Part shown: positions 1 to 9,412 of the stretch, one piece after another
Layout: the number at the start of each line of letters is the position of its first letter
Position numbering within the stretch: the stretch's first letter is position 1
Assembly (NCBI RefSeq): GCF_019263585.2
Contig: NZ_JADQDF010000001.1
Span: 3,038,001-3,102,000 of the forward strand
DNA length: 64,000 nt
Source of the DNA: Pseudonocardia oceani
GTDB taxonomy: Bacteria; Actinomycetota; Actinomycetes; Mycobacteriales; Pseudonocardiaceae
Reading direction: 5' to 3'
Made by a program: the position numbers and the translations under genes
Notes under the pieces: generated by a model
Seen by the model: the letters and a program-made list of their open reading frames with translations, nothing else
Databases searched by the model: none
Told to the model about the DNA's origin: nothing

Positions 1-976
1 GGGGCTTGTCGGCGCCCGCGTCGAGCGTGCGCGCGGTGACCGGCAGACCGGCGAACGCGGCCAGCACCCCCGCGTAGACCTCGTGCTGGCGCGCGACCGA
101 CGGCTCCTCGGCCGCGGAGAGGAACGCGAGCTCGGTCCGGAACAGCCCGACACCCTGCGCGCGCAGCCCGGCCGCCGTGACCGCCCCCTTCGCCTCGCCG
201 ACGTTGGCCAGCAGCGGCACCCCGTGCCCGTCGGACGTGCGCCCGACGCCGTCCCACTCAGCCGCGACGACGGCGCCGTTCTCCTGCTCGACCACCTCGG
301 TCACCTCCTGCACCACGCCCGTCGCCCCGTCGACGACGACCGCGGCGCCCTCGGCGATCGAGGTGGCGCCCGCGCAGCCGACGACCGCGGGGATGCCGAG
401 CGAGCGGGCCAGGATCGCGGTGTGGCTGGTCGGGCCGCCCTGCTCGGTGACCAGCGCCAGCGCGATGCCGGGGCGCAGGCCCGCGGTGTCGGCCGGGGCG
501 AGGTCGGCGGCGACGAGGACGCACGGGGCGTCGAGGTCGGCGACGCCCGGCGCGGGCAGGCCGAGGAGCTCGGCGACGATCCGGTCGCGCACGTCGTGGA
601 TGTCGCGGGCGCGCTCGGCCATGTAGCCGCCCATGCCGGTGAGCAGGTCGGCGAACGCGCCGGCCGCCTCGTACACAGCGCGGGCGGCGGGGCGCCCGCC
701 GCCGGTGACCAGGTCGCGGGCGTAGTCGAGGAGGGCGGGGTCGGTGACCATCGCGACGGTCGCCTCCAGCACGTCCCGTGCGTCGCCCGTGACCGTGGCC
801 GCGCGGGCCTCCAGGCGGGCGGCGACGACGGCGACGGCCGGGGCGATGCGCGCCGCCTCCGCCGCCGGGTCCAGCGGCGCCGGGCCCACCGGGGGCTCGC
901 CGGGCGCGTCGGCGACCCGGACCACCCGTCCGCTCGCACGCCCGCTGCTCGCCGGGATCCCGCTCAGTGTCCGCAT
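1..976 (-). CDS. ptsI: PTS enzyme I (phosphoenolpyruvate-protein phosphotransferase), 3' end outside window
   Basis: General PTS phosphotransferase that takes phosphate from PEP and passes it to HPr in the cytoplasm. About 325 N-terminal residues are present; the family is usually about 550-570 residues, so the PEP-binding C-terminal part lies beyond base 1. The start at 976 gives MRTLSGIPASSGRASGRV, the usual enzyme I beginning. The phosphohistidine motif GGPTSHTAI is visible with the histidine at about residue 185 (bases 422-424), close to His189 of the E. coli enzyme. It is divergent from the fru genes across a 95-base gap and supplies phosphate to the HPr at 4718 and the fructose permease. 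Assignment is secure. Confidence 0.93.
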   Translation of the reverse strand, partial: MRTLSGIPASSGRASGRVVRVADAPGEPPVGPAPLDPAAEAARIAPAVAVVAARLEARAATVTGDARDVLEATVAMVTDPALLDYARDLVTGGGRPAARAVYEAAGAFADLLTGMGGYMAERARDIHDVRDRIVAELLGLPAPGVADLDAPCVLVAADLAPADTAGLRPGIALALVTEQGGPTSHTAILARSLGIPAVVGCAGATSIAEGAAVVVDGATGVVQEVTEVVEQENGAVVAAEWDGVGRTSDGHGVPLLANVGEAKGAVTAAGLRAQGVGLFRTELAFLSAAEEPSVARQHEVYAGVLAAFAGLPVTARTLDAGADKP

Positions 977-1006
977 GTCCGCTCCAGATGACTTCGTCGT
1001 GACCCG

Positions 1007-1034
1007 TTGACAAACACAGTAAAACCCACATACT
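1007..1034 (+). promoter_or_regulatory. Putative promoter of the fru operon (divergent ptsI/fruR region)
   Basis: The ptsI/fruR gap is unusually A-rich for this genome. TTGACA at 1007-1012 is followed after 16 bases by CATACT at 1029-1034, which agrees with TATAAT at four of six positions. Downstream A/C-rich repeats (ACAAACACAG, ACAAGCAAGCAC, GCAAACAAAG) could be DeoR-type operator half-sites. Promoter by inspection only; operator role is inference. Confidence 0.55.
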
Positions 1035-1071
1035 CGGACACAAGCAAGCACCAAGTCGGGAGCAAACAAAG

Positions 1072-1833
1072 ATGTATGCAGCGGAGCGGCAGCAGTGGCT
1101 GCTGAACCGGGCCCGTGAGGCCGGTCGGGTGGACGTCGCCGCCACGGCGGACGAGCTCGACGTCACCCCCGAGACGATCCGGCGCGACCTCGGCGCCCTG
1201 GAGCGCCAGGGCCTGCTGCGCCGCGTGCACGGCGGGGCCATCCCGGCCGACCTGCTCGGCTTCGAGCCCGGCATCTCCACCCGCGACGCCGTCGCCACGC
1301 AGGAGAAGGACCGCATCGCCAAGGCGGCCCTGGACGAGCTCGACGGTGCCTCCACCGTGCTGCTCGACGCCGGCACGACGACGGCCCGGCTCGCCGCGCT
1401 GCTCCCCGCGGACCGCGAGCTCACCGTCGTCACCAACGCCCTGCCGATCGCCTCGGTCCTCGCCGCGCGGCCCAACGTCACGCTGCTGCTGCTCGGCGGC
1501 CGGGTGCGCGGCACGACGATGGCCACCGTCGACGAGTGGGCGCTCGACGTCCTCGGCGACCTGACGGCCGACGTCGCCTTCCTCGGCACCAACGGCTTCT
1601 CCGTGGAGCGCGGGCTCACCACGCCCGACCGCGCCGAGGCCGCCGCCAAGAAGGCGATGCTCGCGGCCTCCCGTCGCACGGTGGTGCTGGCCGACTCGGC
1701 CAAGCACGGCGCCGACCAGTTCGTGCGCTTCGGCCGGCTGGACCAGGTCGACGCGCTGATCACCGACACCGGTCTGACGGCGGCCGACGCGGCCGCGCTG
1801 TCGGCCGCCGGACCGAGAGTGGTGCGCGCCTAA
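1072..1833 (+). CDS. fruR: DeoR/GlpR-family transcriptional regulator of fructose uptake (FruR-like)
   Basis: 253-residue repressor of the DeoR family. The N-terminal winged helix-turn-helix (about residues 5-57) includes the family signature TPETIRRDLGALERQG, and the rest is the DeoRC sugar-phosphate sensor with DAGTTTARLA and VTNALPIA motifs. The start at 1072 gives MYAAERQQWLL, the typical family beginning. It ends one base before fruK, so it is the first gene of the fru operon. By analogy with actinobacterial FruR it probably senses fructose 1-phosphate and represses its own operon and ptsI; the ligand is inferred from position. Confidence 0.88.
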   Translation: MYAAERQQWLLNRAREAGRVDVAATADELDVTPETIRRDLGALERQGLLRRVHGGAIPADLLGFEPGISTRDAVATQEKDRIAKAALDELDGASTVLLDAGTTTARLAALLPADRELTVVTNALPIASVLAARPNVTLLLLGGRVRGTTMATVDEWALDVLGDLTADVAFLGTNGFSVERGLTTPDRAEAAAKKAMLAASRRTVVLADSAKHGADQFVRFGRLDQVDALITDTGLTAADAAALSAAGPRVVRA

Positions 1834-1834
1834 C

Positions 1835-2782
1835 ATGATCGTCACCGTCACGCCGAACCCCAGCCTGGACCGCACGGTCGAGGTCCCCCGCCTGCTCCGC
1901 GGCGAGGTGCACCGGGCCACGTCCGTGCGCCTGGACCCGGGCGGCAAGGGCGTCAACGTCGCCCGCGCGCTCACCACCGCCGGCATCGACACGGTCGCCG
2001 TCCTGCCCTCGGGCCGCGCGCCCGGCGGGCGGCTCACCGACCTGCTCGACCTGCACGGCGTCCGCGCCGCCACGGTCGCCATCGACGGCGCCACCCGCAC
2101 CAACATCACGGTCGTGGAGCCGGACGGCACCACCACCAAGATCAACGAGCTGGGCCCGGTGCTCACCGGTGACGAGGTCGCGCAGCTCGCCGACACGGTC
2201 GTCGCGCTGGCGGCCGGGGCGAGCTGGGTCGTCACCTGCGGCTCCCTGCCCGCCGGCATGCCCGACGACTTCCACGCCGAGGTCGTGCGCCGCACCCGCC
2301 GCGCCGGCGCCCGGGTGGCCGTCGACGCCAGCGACGCCCCGCTGCGGGCCGCCTGCGCCGCCGGGCCGGACCTCGTCAAGCCCAACCACGAGGAGCTGGC
2401 CGAGCTGGTCGGCCGGCCCCTGACCAGCATCGGCGACGTCCTCGACGCCGCGCGCGGCCTGCGCGCCGCGGGCGTCGGCGCGGTGCTGGTGAGCCTCGGG
2501 GCGGGCGGCGCGCTCCTGGTCGAGGAGAGCGGCGAGTACCACGCCGTGTCCTCGCCGGTGGCCGTGCGCAGCACCGTCGGCGCGGGTGACGCCACCCTCG
2601 CCGGCTTCCTGGCGGCCGGCGGCGCCGGTCCCGACGCGCTCCGGCAGGCGGTGGCCTACGGGGCCGCCGCGTGCCGCCTGCCGGGCAGTGCGATGCCCGG
2701 ACCGCACGAGATCGACCTCCACGACGTCCGCGTGGTCGGCACGCCGGACACCACCCTCCACCTCACCGGAGCAGCCGTATGA
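1835..2782 (+). CDS. fruK: 1-phosphofructokinase
   Basis: 315-residue PfkB-family kinase that phosphorylates fructose 1-phosphate, the product of the fructose PTS, to fructose 1,6-bisphosphate. The start MIVTVTPNPSLDRTVEV is the standard FruK N-terminus. The PfkB first signature region contains DPGGKGVNVARAL (about 35-47), and the ATP/anion-hole motif GAGD is at 249-252 with Asp252 as likely catalytic base. It begins one base after the regulator stop and overlaps the EIIA gene by four bases (ATGA), so it is translationally coupled. Full length for the family. Confidence 0.95.
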   Translation: MIVTVTPNPSLDRTVEVPRLLRGEVHRATSVRLDPGGKGVNVARALTTAGIDTVAVLPSGRAPGGRLTDLLDLHGVRAATVAIDGATRTNITVVEPDGTTTKINELGPVLTGDEVAQLADTVVALAAGASWVVTCGSLPAGMPDDFHAEVVRRTRRAGARVAVDASDAPLRAACAAGPDLVKPNHEELAELVGRPLTSIGDVLDAARGLRAAGVGAVLVSLGAGGALLVEESGEYHAVSSPVAVRSTVGAGDATLAGFLAAGGAGPDALRQAVAYGAAACRLPGSAMPGPHEIDLHDVRVVGTPDTTLHLTGAAV

Positions 2783-3228
2783 CCGCCCTGATCACCGCCG
2801 ATCTCGTCGACCTCGACCTGCCGTCGAGCGACCGGCGCACCGCCGTGCGCTCGCTCGCCGAGCGGCTCGAGAAGGCGGGGCGCGTCACCGACATCGAGCA
2901 GTTCCTCGCCGACATCGAGGCGCGCGAGGAGCAGATGGCCACCGGGCTCGAGGGCGGCATCGGCATCCCGCACTGCCGCTCCACCGCCGTCACCGAGCCG
3001 ACGCTCGCGTTCGGCCGCAGCACGGACGGCGTCGACTTCGGCGCCGAGGACGGGCCCGCGCGGCTCGTGTTCATGATCGCCGCCCCGGAGGGCGGCAACA
3101 CCGACCACATGACGGTGCTGGCCGCGCTGGCCCGCCGGTTGGTGCGCAGGGCGTTCAAGGACGAGCTCCTCGGTGCGACCGACGCCGGGCACGTCGCCGA
3201 CTACATCCAGAAGGAGGTCGCAGGATGA
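2779..3228 (+). CDS. Fructose PTS EIIA component
   Basis: 149-residue cytoplasmic EIIA of the fructose/mannitol family (PTS_EIIA_2), which carries phosphate from HPr to the EIIB domain. The phosphohistidine lies in GIGIPHCRS at residue 65. The ATG at 2779 overlaps the fruK stop (ATGA), and the stop overlaps the next ATG in the same way, so the open frame upstream of 2779 is not part of this gene. A stand-alone EIIA followed by a fused EIIBC is a common actinobacterial split of the fructose permease. Confidence 0.93.
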   Translation: MTALITADLVDLDLPSSDRRTAVRSLAERLEKAGRVTDIEQFLADIEAREEQMATGLEGGIGIPHCRSTAVTEPTLAFGRSTDGVDFGAEDGPARLVFMIAAPEGGNTDHMTVLAALARRLVRRAFKDELLGATDAGHVADYIQKEVAG

Positions 3229-4670
3229 AGCTCCTCGCGATCACGGCGTGCCCGACGGGCATCGCGCACACATACATGGCCGCCGAGGCGCTCGAGCAGG
3301 CCGCGGCCGACGCCGGGCACGAGATGGTCGTGGAGACCCAGGGCTCCGCGGGCACCACGCCCTTCACCGACGCCCAGATCGCCGAGGCGGACGCGATCAT
3401 CCTGGCCGCCGACGTCGCCGTCCGGGACGAGGAGCGCTTCGCGCACCTGCCGACGATCCGCACCGGCGTGAAGAAGGCGATCAGCGGGGCCGACCTGCTC
3501 GTCGCGCAGGCCGTCGAGGCGGCGGAGGCCCCGCGGGCCGACGTGCCCGCGCAGCGCACAGCCACCCCGGCCACCAAGGACTTCGGCCCCGGCTTCGGGT
3601 CGCAGCTGCGCGGCTGGCTGATGACCGGCGTCTCCTACGTCATCCCCTTCGTCGCCGCGGGCGGCCTGCTCATCGCCCTGGGCTTCGCGCTGGGCGGTTA
3701 CCAGATCACCGACGCGCCCGCCGTCACCGAGGGGTTCGACCCCCTCGCGCTGGCCAGCTGGGCCGCGCTGCTCTTCCAGGTCGGCGCGCTCGCGTTCGGG
3801 TTCCTGGTGCCGGTGCTCGGCGGCTTCATCGCCTACGCCATGGCCGACCGCCCCGCGATCGTGCCCGGGTTCGTCGGCGGTGCGATCGCCGCCGAGATCG
3901 GCGCGGGCTTCCTCGGCGGCCTCATCGCGGGCCTGCTCGCCGGCGCCGTCGTCCTCGGCCTCAAGCGGTTCTCGGTGCCCAAGGCGATGGCCGGGATCAT
4001 GCCGGTGGTCGTGTACCCGCTGCTCGGCACGCTCGTGGTCGGCATCGCGATGTTCGTGGTCATCGGCCCGCCGCTGGCCGCGGTGAACACGGGTCTGACC
4101 AACTGGCTGACCGGCCTGTCCGGCGCCAACGCGCTGCTGCTCGGCGCGCTCGTCGGCCTGATGATGGCCTTCGACATGGGCGGACCCGTCAACAAGGCCG
4201 CCTACACCTTCGCGCTCGCCGGGCTGGAGAGCGGCTCTGAGGCCGGTCTGCTGATCATGGCCGCGGTGATGGCCGCCGGCATGACGCCGCCGCTGGCGAT
4301 GGCGCTGGCCACCGTCGTGCGCAAGAAGCTGTTCAGCGAGGTCGAGCGGGAGAACGGCCGGGCCGCCTGGCTGCTGGGCGCCTCCTTCATCACCGAGGGT
4401 GCCATCCCGTTCGCCGCGGCCGACCCGCTGCGCGTCATCCCCTCCCTCATGGCCGGCTCGGCCGTGACGGGCGTGCTGTCCATGGCCTTCGGTTCGACGC
4501 TGCGGGCCCCGCACGGCGGCATCTTCGTGCTGCCGCTGATCGGCAACCCGTTCGGCTACCTCGTCGCGATCGTGATCGGCACGCTCATCTCCACCGCGCT
4601 GGTGGTCGCGCTCAAGAACGCCCGCCGGCAGCCCGCCGCGGCGACGGCGCCCGTCGCCGTCGCCGTCTGA
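3225..4670 (+). CDS. fruA: Fructose PTS EIIBC permease
   Basis: 481-residue fused permease that imports fructose and phosphorylates it to fructose 1-phosphate. The EIIB domain (about 1-100) has the phosphocysteine Cys9 in ITACPTGIAHTYMAAEAL. After a short linker, EIIC (about 125-470) is a polytopic membrane domain with many hydrophobic segments and the conserved MMAFDMGGPVNKAAYTF and FITEGAIPFAA regions. The ATG at 3225 overlaps the EIIA stop and has an AAGGAGG ribosome site ten bases upstream. Full length. Phosphate should flow ptsI, HPr, EIIA, EIIB within this locus. Confidence 0.94.
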   Translation: MKLLAITACPTGIAHTYMAAEALEQAAADAGHEMVVETQGSAGTTPFTDAQIAEADAIILAADVAVRDEERFAHLPTIRTGVKKAISGADLLVAQAVEAAEAPRADVPAQRTATPATKDFGPGFGSQLRGWLMTGVSYVIPFVAAGGLLIALGFALGGYQITDAPAVTEGFDPLALASWAALLFQVGALAFGFLVPVLGGFIAYAMADRPAIVPGFVGGAIAAEIGAGFLGGLIAGLLAGAVVLGLKRFSVPKAMAGIMPVVVYPLLGTLVVGIAMFVVIGPPLAAVNTGLTNWLTGLSGANALLLGALVGLMMAFDMGGPVNKAAYTFALAGLESGSEAGLLIMAAVMAAGMTPPLAMALATVVRKKLFSEVERENGRAAWLLGASFITEGAIPFAAADPLRVIPSLMAGSAVTGVLSMAFGSTLRAPHGGIFVLPLIGNPFGYLVAIVIGTLISTALVVALKNARRQPAAATAPVAVAV

Positions 4671-4717
4671 TCCCCTCGCCGTCCGATCCTCTCGCCCTCT
4701 GACACAGGAGCACCTCC

Positions 4718-4993
4718 ATGACCGTCGAACGCCGCGTCACCGTCGGATCCACGGTGGGCCTGCACGCCCGCCCCGCCACCCTGTTCACCAAGGCCGCCGC
4801 CGCCCAGCCGGTGAAGGTCACCATCGCCGCGGGCGACCGCGGCCCGGTCGACGCCCGGAGCATCCTCTCGGTGCTCGGGCTCGGCGTGGGCAGCGGCGAG
4901 GAGGTCGTGCTCACTGCGCAGGAGGACGGGGCCGACTCCGAGGCCGCCGTCGCCGCGCTGGCCGAGCTGCTCGCGACCGACATGGACGCCTGA
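4718..4993 (+). CDS. ptsH: Phosphocarrier protein HPr
   Basis: 91-residue HPr. The phosphorylation site is His16 in GLHARPA; the regulatory-serine region is DARSILSVLGLG with Ser48 at the Ser46-equivalent position. Whether an HPr kinase exists cannot be judged here. It follows the permease after 47 bases with an AGGAG ribosome site and is the last gene of the fru operon, so the only HPr in view is co-expressed with the fructose system while enzyme I is divergent. Terminated by the hairpin at 5020. Confidence 0.94.
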   Translation: MTVERRVTVGSTVGLHARPATLFTKAAAAQPVKVTIAAGDRGPVDARSILSVLGLGVGSGEEVVLTAQEDGADSEAAVAALAELLATDMDA

Positions 4994-5019
4994 GCCGCAC
5001 GCCCTCCACGCACCATCCG

Positions 5020-5071
5020 ACGCCGGACGGCGCGGTGACCACCCTTCGTGGGCCACCGCGCCGTCCGGCGT
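5020..5071. terminator. Perfect 18-bp hairpin ending the fru operon
   Basis: ACGCCGGACGGCGCGGTG (5020-5037) is exactly complementary to 5054-5071, with a 16-base loop that can itself pair. It lies 27 bases after ptsH and in front of the convergent GntR gene, so it can serve both strands. No U-tract follows, as is usual for actinobacterial hairpin terminators. Confidence 0.75.
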
Positions 5072-5176
5072 TCCTGCGTCGGGCCGTACTCGTGATGGCG
5101 GGCACCAGGACGAGCGGGGCCGCCGACGACCACCGCGGTGGTGATCGGCGCCACGATCATCAGCAGCACGAGACGG

Positions 5177-5801
5177 TCAGCCGGGGTCGTACGCGGCGAG
5201 CAGCTGCGCCTCCGCCGCCGCGAGGTACTCGGTGACCTCCCCCGCGGCCCGCTCCCGGTCGCCGTCCTCGAGCAGGCCGCAGATCACGTCGTTGCGGCCC
5301 AGGTAGGGCTCGAAGAACTCGCGGACGTCGGGCACGCGGTGGAACACGAGCCGCATCTCGGCCAGGAGCAGGGCCATCTGCTGGTCGAGCCGCGGGCTGC
5401 CGGCCAGGGCCACCAGGGCCCGGTGGAAGTGCTGGTTGGCGCTACCGACGCCGGCCCAGTCGCCGGTGCCCGCGGCGCGGCGGCCCTCGTCGACGGCGGC
5501 GCGGACCGCGCCGACGCGCTCGTCGTCGAAGGCCTCGCCCAGGCGCACCGCGGCGGGCTCGACGAGGCGGCGGGCGCGGTAGACGTCGCGGACGGCGTCG
5601 CGGTCGGGCTGGGCGACGAACACGCCGCGGTGGGCCTCGCGCACGAGCACCCGCTCGGCGACGAGCTGGCTCAGCGCCTCGCGGACGGTGTTGCGGGAGA
5701 CGCCGAGCGCGGTGCAGAGGACCTGCTCGGGGAGGCGCTCGCCCGGCCGCAGCCGGCCCTCGACGACCTCCTCGCGGACGGCGTCGGCTTACGCTCACCA
5801 C
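5177..5801 (-). pseudogene. GntR/FadR-family regulator, apparently frameshifted near its start
   Basis: Most of a FadR-subfamily regulator: a GntR winged helix (LRPGERLPEQ, SRNTVREALSQL) and an FCD ligand-binding domain to the stop at 5177. Reading back from the helix, a TAA sits directly before ADAVREEVV, and no ATG, GTG or TTG lies in frame until after the DNA-binding helix. If one base at 5789-5790 is removed, the frame joins GTG GTG AGC GTA at 5801-5790 and gives VVSVADAVREEVVEG, a normal GntR start. So this is either a one-base frameshift pseudogene or a sequencing error. It is divergent from the broken transporter with a 21-base gap and probably once controlled the pyroglutamate genes. 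Confidence 0.75.
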
Positions 5802-5822
5802 ATCCACGAGTGAGGAGCCCAC

Positions 5823-7095
5823 ATGGCCGACGACATGAAGGCGGTGATCGGCTCGGCCACGAGCCGCGGCGCCGTGCTCGGCGCGATGTTCCTGAAAATG
5901 TGTCTGAGCGGCCCGTCGAACGGGGTGCAGTAGCAGCCATGGCCGCTCAGACACATTTTCGGCGACGAGCGCGATCGGTCCGGGGTTCATCACCCAGACC
6001 ACGACGTTCACGGCGCGGCTCGGAGCCGCGTTCGCGTTCGCGGTGCTGGTGTCGATCCTGGTCGACATCGCGGTGCAGCTGAACGTGTGGCGGGTGATCG
6101 GGGTCAGCGGGCAGCGGGCCCACGAGCTCGGCAACAAGGTGGCGCCCGGTGTCGGCTGGCTGCTGGCGGTGCTCGTCATCGTCGGCGGGCTGGTGTTCAA
6201 CATCGGCAACGTCGGCGGCACCGGGCTCGGTGTCAACGCGATGCTCGGCGTCGACGCCAAGATCGGCGGCGCGATCTCCGCGCTGCTGGCGATCGCGATC
6301 TTCCTGAGCAAGCGCGCAGGCGTCGCGCTGGACCGGATCGTCGTCGTGCTCGGCGCGGTGATGATCCTGATGACGGCGTACGTGGCGATCGTGTCCGGCC
6401 CGCCGGTCGGCGACGCGCTGCGCCAGACCGTGCTGCCCGACCAGGTCGACGTCCTCGTCATCACCACGCTGATCGGCGGCACCGTCGGCGGCTACATCAC
6501 CTACGCCGGCGCGCACCGGCTGCTCGACTCCGGGCTCACCGGGCCCGAGCACGTCGGTGCGATCTCGCGGAGCTCGGTCGTCGGCATCCTGGTGACCGGC
6601 GTGATGCGGGTGCTGCTGTTCCTCGCGGTGCTCGGGGTGGTCGCGGGCGGCGTCACGCTGGCGCAGGACAACCCGGCGGCGAGCGCGTTCGAGGCGGCGG
6701 CCGGGCAGGCCGGGCTGCGGGTCTTCGGGATCATCCTGTGGGCCGCGAGCATCACGTCGGTGATCGGGGCGGCGTACACCTCGGTGTCGTTCATGACCTC
6801 CTCGGCGACGTCGCCGCGGCGGCGCAACCTGCTCACCGTCGCCTTCATCGCCCTGTCGACGCTCATCTACGTGCTGGTCGGCACCGCCCCGGTGACGCTG
6901 CTGGTGTTCGCCGGCGCGTTCAACGGGCTGATCCTGCCGATCGGGTTCACCGTCGTGCTGTGGGTGGCGTGGCGGCGCCGCGACCTGCTCGGCGGCTACC
7001 GCTACCCGGCCTGGCTGCTCGGGATCGGCGTCCTGGCCTGGCTGCTGACGCTCTACCTGGGCTACCAGTCGCTCGGCGGGCTGGCGAGCCTGTGA
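5823..7095 (+). pseudogene. NRAMP-type transporter gene interrupted by a palindromic insertion
   Basis: Membrane transporter of the NRAMP/MntH-like group often found beside pxp genes. The N-terminus MADDMKAVIGSATSRGAV starts at 5823 behind GAGGAG. Reading then enters a 67-base palindrome at 5894 and hits TAG at 5931-5933, 36 codons in. The original frame resumes beyond it at 5962 with [12 protein letters not shown] and continues through about ten hydrophobic segments to 7095. The two halves are in different frames, so the insertion both stops and shifts the gene. A GTG at 6043 could start a product lacking the first membrane helix, which would probably not work. Its stop overlaps pxpA (GTGA). 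Confidence 0.82.
5894..5960. mobile_element. 67-bp MITE-like palindromic insertion in the transporter gene
   Basis: Two perfect 20-base inverted repeats, 5894-5913 (GAAAATGTGTCTGAGCGGCC) and 5941-5960, flank a 27-base centre. The run of A and T at the tips is foreign to the surrounding GC-rich code. The element sits between MFL and the continuation of the transporter frame, breaking it. No transposase and no clear target duplication are visible; it could be a non-autonomous element or a REP-like palindrome. Class is inference. Confidence 0.65.
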
Positions 7096-7865
7096 ACGTC
7101 GACCTGAACTCCGACCTCGGCGAGTCGTTCGGCCGCTGGACCCTCGGCGACGACGACGCGATGCTCGGCCTCGTCACCTCGGCCAACGTGGCCTGCGGGT
7201 TCCACGCGGGCGACCCGTCGACGCTGCGGCGGACGTGCGCGCGGGCCGCGGACGGCGGCGTCGTCGTCGGGGCGCAGGTGGGGTACCGCGACCTCGCCGG
7301 CTTCGGCCGCCGGTTCGTCGACATGGACCCGGGCGAGCTCGCCGACGACGTGCTCTACCAGCTCGGCGCGCTGGAGGCGATGTGCCGCGTGGCGGGCACC
7401 GCGGTGCGCTACGTCAAGCCGCACGGTGCGCTCTACAACGCGGCGGTGCACCACACCGCGCAGGCGCGGGCCGTGGTCGACGCCGTGCGCGACTACGACC
7501 CCTCGCTGCCGGTGCTCGGCCTGCCCGGCTCGGAGCTCCTGGCCGCCGCGGAGGCCGCGGGGCTGCGCGCGGTGCCGGAGTTCTTCGTCGACCGCGGCTA
7601 CACCCCGGACGGCGCGCTGGTGCCCCGGTCCGAGCCCGGCGCGCTGCTGCACGACCCGGACGAGGTGGCCGCGCGCGTGCTGCGGCTGCTCGCCGACGGC
7701 GCGGTCGAGGCCGTCGACGGGACGGTGGTGGCGGTGCGGGCGGAGTCGGCGTGCGTGCACGGCGACTCGCCGGGGGCGGTGGAGATGGCCCGCGCGGTGC
7801 GGGCGGCGCTGGCCGGTGCCGGGGTGGAGGTGCGGGCGTTCGTGGCCGGGGGTGGCGGCGCGTGA
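7092..7865 (+). CDS. pxpA: 5-oxoprolinase subunit A (LamB/YcsF family)
   Basis: 257-residue PxpA. Together with PxpB and PxpC it hydrolyses 5-oxoproline (pyroglutamate) to glutamate using ATP. The GTG start at 7092 overlaps the transporter stop and gives [16 protein letters not shown], the diagnostic family N-terminus. Further family motifs are [38 protein letters not shown] and VHGDSPGAV near the end. Length is normal. It overlaps the following pxpBC gene by four bases, so the three activities are made from one coupled transcript. Confidence 0.93.
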   Translation: MNVDLNSDLGESFGRWTLGDDDAMLGLVTSANVACGFHAGDPSTLRRTCARAADGGVVVGAQVGYRDLAGFGRRFVDMDPGELADDVLYQLGALEAMCRVAGTAVRYVKPHGALYNAAVHHTAQARAVVDAVRDYDPSLPVLGLPGSELLAAAEAAGLRAVPEFFVDRGYTPDGALVPRSEPGALLHDPDEVAARVLRLLADGAVEAVDGTVVAVRAESACVHGDSPGAVEMARAVRAALAGAGVEVRAFVAGGGGA

Positions 7866-9412
7866 GGGTGCTGCCCTGCGGGGACGCCGCACTGCTGCTG
7901 GAGGTCGCCGGCCTCGACGAGGTGCTGGCCCTGGCCGACGTCGCCCGCGCGGCCGATCTGCCCGGCGTCCTCGACGTCGTCCCGGCCGCCCGCACGGTGC
8001 TCCTGAGGACCGCGCCGGGCACCGACCTCGCCGCGCTGCGCCGGGCGGTGCAGGAGCTGGCCGTCGACCCCTCCGCGGCGCCGCCCGAGGGGAGGACCGT
8101 CGAGATCGAGGTGGTCTACGACGGCCCCGACCTCGAGGAGGTCGGCCGGCTCACCGGCCTGGGCGCCGACGGGGTGGTCGAAGCGCACACCGGCACGCCG
8201 TGGCGCGTCGCCTTCGGCGGGTTCGCGCCCGGCTTCGCCTACCTCGCGGGCGGTGACGAGCGGCTGCACGTTCCCCGCCGCGACGAGCCTCGCACGAGCG
8301 TGCCCGCGGGCTCCGTCGGTCTGGCCGGGGAGTTCAGCGGCGTGTACCCGCGGTCGAGCCCCGGCGGCTGGCAGCTCATCGGCCGCACCACCGCCGACCT
8401 GTGGAACGAGCGCCGCGACGAACCGGCGCTGCTGAGACCGGGGGCGCAGGTCCGCTTCGTCCGCACGTCGGAGCCGGAACGCGCTGCGGAGGGGGCCGAC
8501 GGGGGCGTGCCGGCTCCGAGGTGCGGACGGGTGGTGGAGGTGGTGGCCACCGGTGCGTCGGCCTCCGTCCAGGACCTCGGGCGCGTCGGGTCCGCCGCCA
8601 CCGGCGTGGGCCGGTCGGGGGCCGCGGACCGCGGCGCGCTGGCGCTGGCCAACCGGCTCGTCGCCAACCCGGCGGGCGCGGCGGGCGTCGAGGTGACGTT
8701 CGGCGGGCTCGCCCTGCGCGCGGGCGACGACGTCCCGGCCCCGCTGCTGCTCGCCGTCACCGGGGCGCCCGCGCCCGCCGACGTCGACGGCACGCCGGTC
8801 GGGCACCACGCGCTGGTCGTCCTGCGGGCCGGGCAGACCCTGCGGCTGGGCCCGCCGCCCGCCGGCCTGCGCAGCTACGTCGCCGTGCGCGGCGGGATCG
8901 CCGTCGACGCGGTGCTCGGCTCGCGCAGCACCGACGTGCTGTCCGGCGTCGGGCCGGCCGCGCTGTCCGTCGGCGACGTCCTGCCGGTCGGGCCGGAGCC
9001 CGCGGACCTGCCGCGGATCGACGTCGCCCCGGTCGCGACGCCGACCGCCGACGTCCTCACGCTGCGCGCCGTCCCCGGGCCCCGCGACGACTGGGTCGAG
9101 GAGCCGGCCGCGCTCGCCGCCACAATCTGGACGGTGTCGGGTCGCAGCGACCGCGTCGGCATGCGGCTCGAGGGCGAGCCGCTGCGCCGCAGCCGGACCG
9201 ACGAGCTGCCCAGCGAGGGCATGGTCCGCGGCGCGATCCAGGTGCCGCCCGGCGGCGAGCCGGTGCTGTTCCTCGCCGACCACCCCGTCACCGGCGGCTA
9301 CCCCGTCGTCGCCGTCGTGCTCGACGCCGACGTCGACCGCGCCGCCCAGGCTCGCCCCGGGCAGCAGATCCGCTTCCGCCTCGTGCGGTCCCCCGTCAAG
9401 GAGAACCCGTGA
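7862..9412 (+). CDS. pxpBC: 5-oxoprolinase subunits B and C fused (KipI-KipA type)
   Basis: 516-residue fusion of two proteins that are separate in Bacillus and E. coli. Residues about 1-205 are the carboxyltransferase C/D domain (PxpB/KipI) with [18 protein letters not shown] and PAGSVGLAG; residues about 225-516 are the A/B domain (PxpC/KipA) with [20 protein letters not shown] and SYVAVRGGI. The domains resemble the two parts of allophanate hydrolase subunits, but the neighbouring pxpA points to 5-oxoprolinase. GTG start at 7862 overlaps pxpA; the stop overlaps the DUF1445 gene. No internal stop or separate start is needed. Confidence 0.92.
   Translation: MRVLPCGDAALLLEVAGLDEVLALADVARAADLPGVLDVVPAARTVLLRTAPGTDLAALRRAVQELAVDPSAAPPEGRTVEIEVVYDGPDLEEVGRLTGLGADGVVEAHTGTPWRVAFGGFAPGFAYLAGGDERLHVPRRDEPRTSVPAGSVGLAGEFSGVYPRSSPGGWQLIGRTTADLWNERRDEPALLRPGAQVRFVRTSEPERAAEGADGGVPAPRCGRVVEVVATGASASVQDLGRVGSAATGVGRSGAADRGALALANRLVANPAGAAGVEVTFGGLALRAGDDVPAPLLLAVTGAPAPADVDGTPVGHHALVVLRAGQTLRLGPPPAGLRSYVAVRGGIAVDAVLGSRSTDVLSGVGPAALSVGDVLPVGPEPADLPRIDVAPVATPTADVLTLRAVPGPRDDWVEEPAALAATIWTVSGRSDRVGMRLEGEPLRRSRTDELPSEGMVRGAIQVPPGGEPVLFLADHPVTGGYPVVAVVLDADVDRAAQARPGQQIRFRLVRSPVKENP

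Noticed and set aside
5104-5169. Hydrophobic reverse-strand stretch reading LLMIVAPITTAVVVGGPA
   Set aside because: Short, no start or domain context, between a terminator and the GntR stop; too little to call a gene, perhaps an old fragment.
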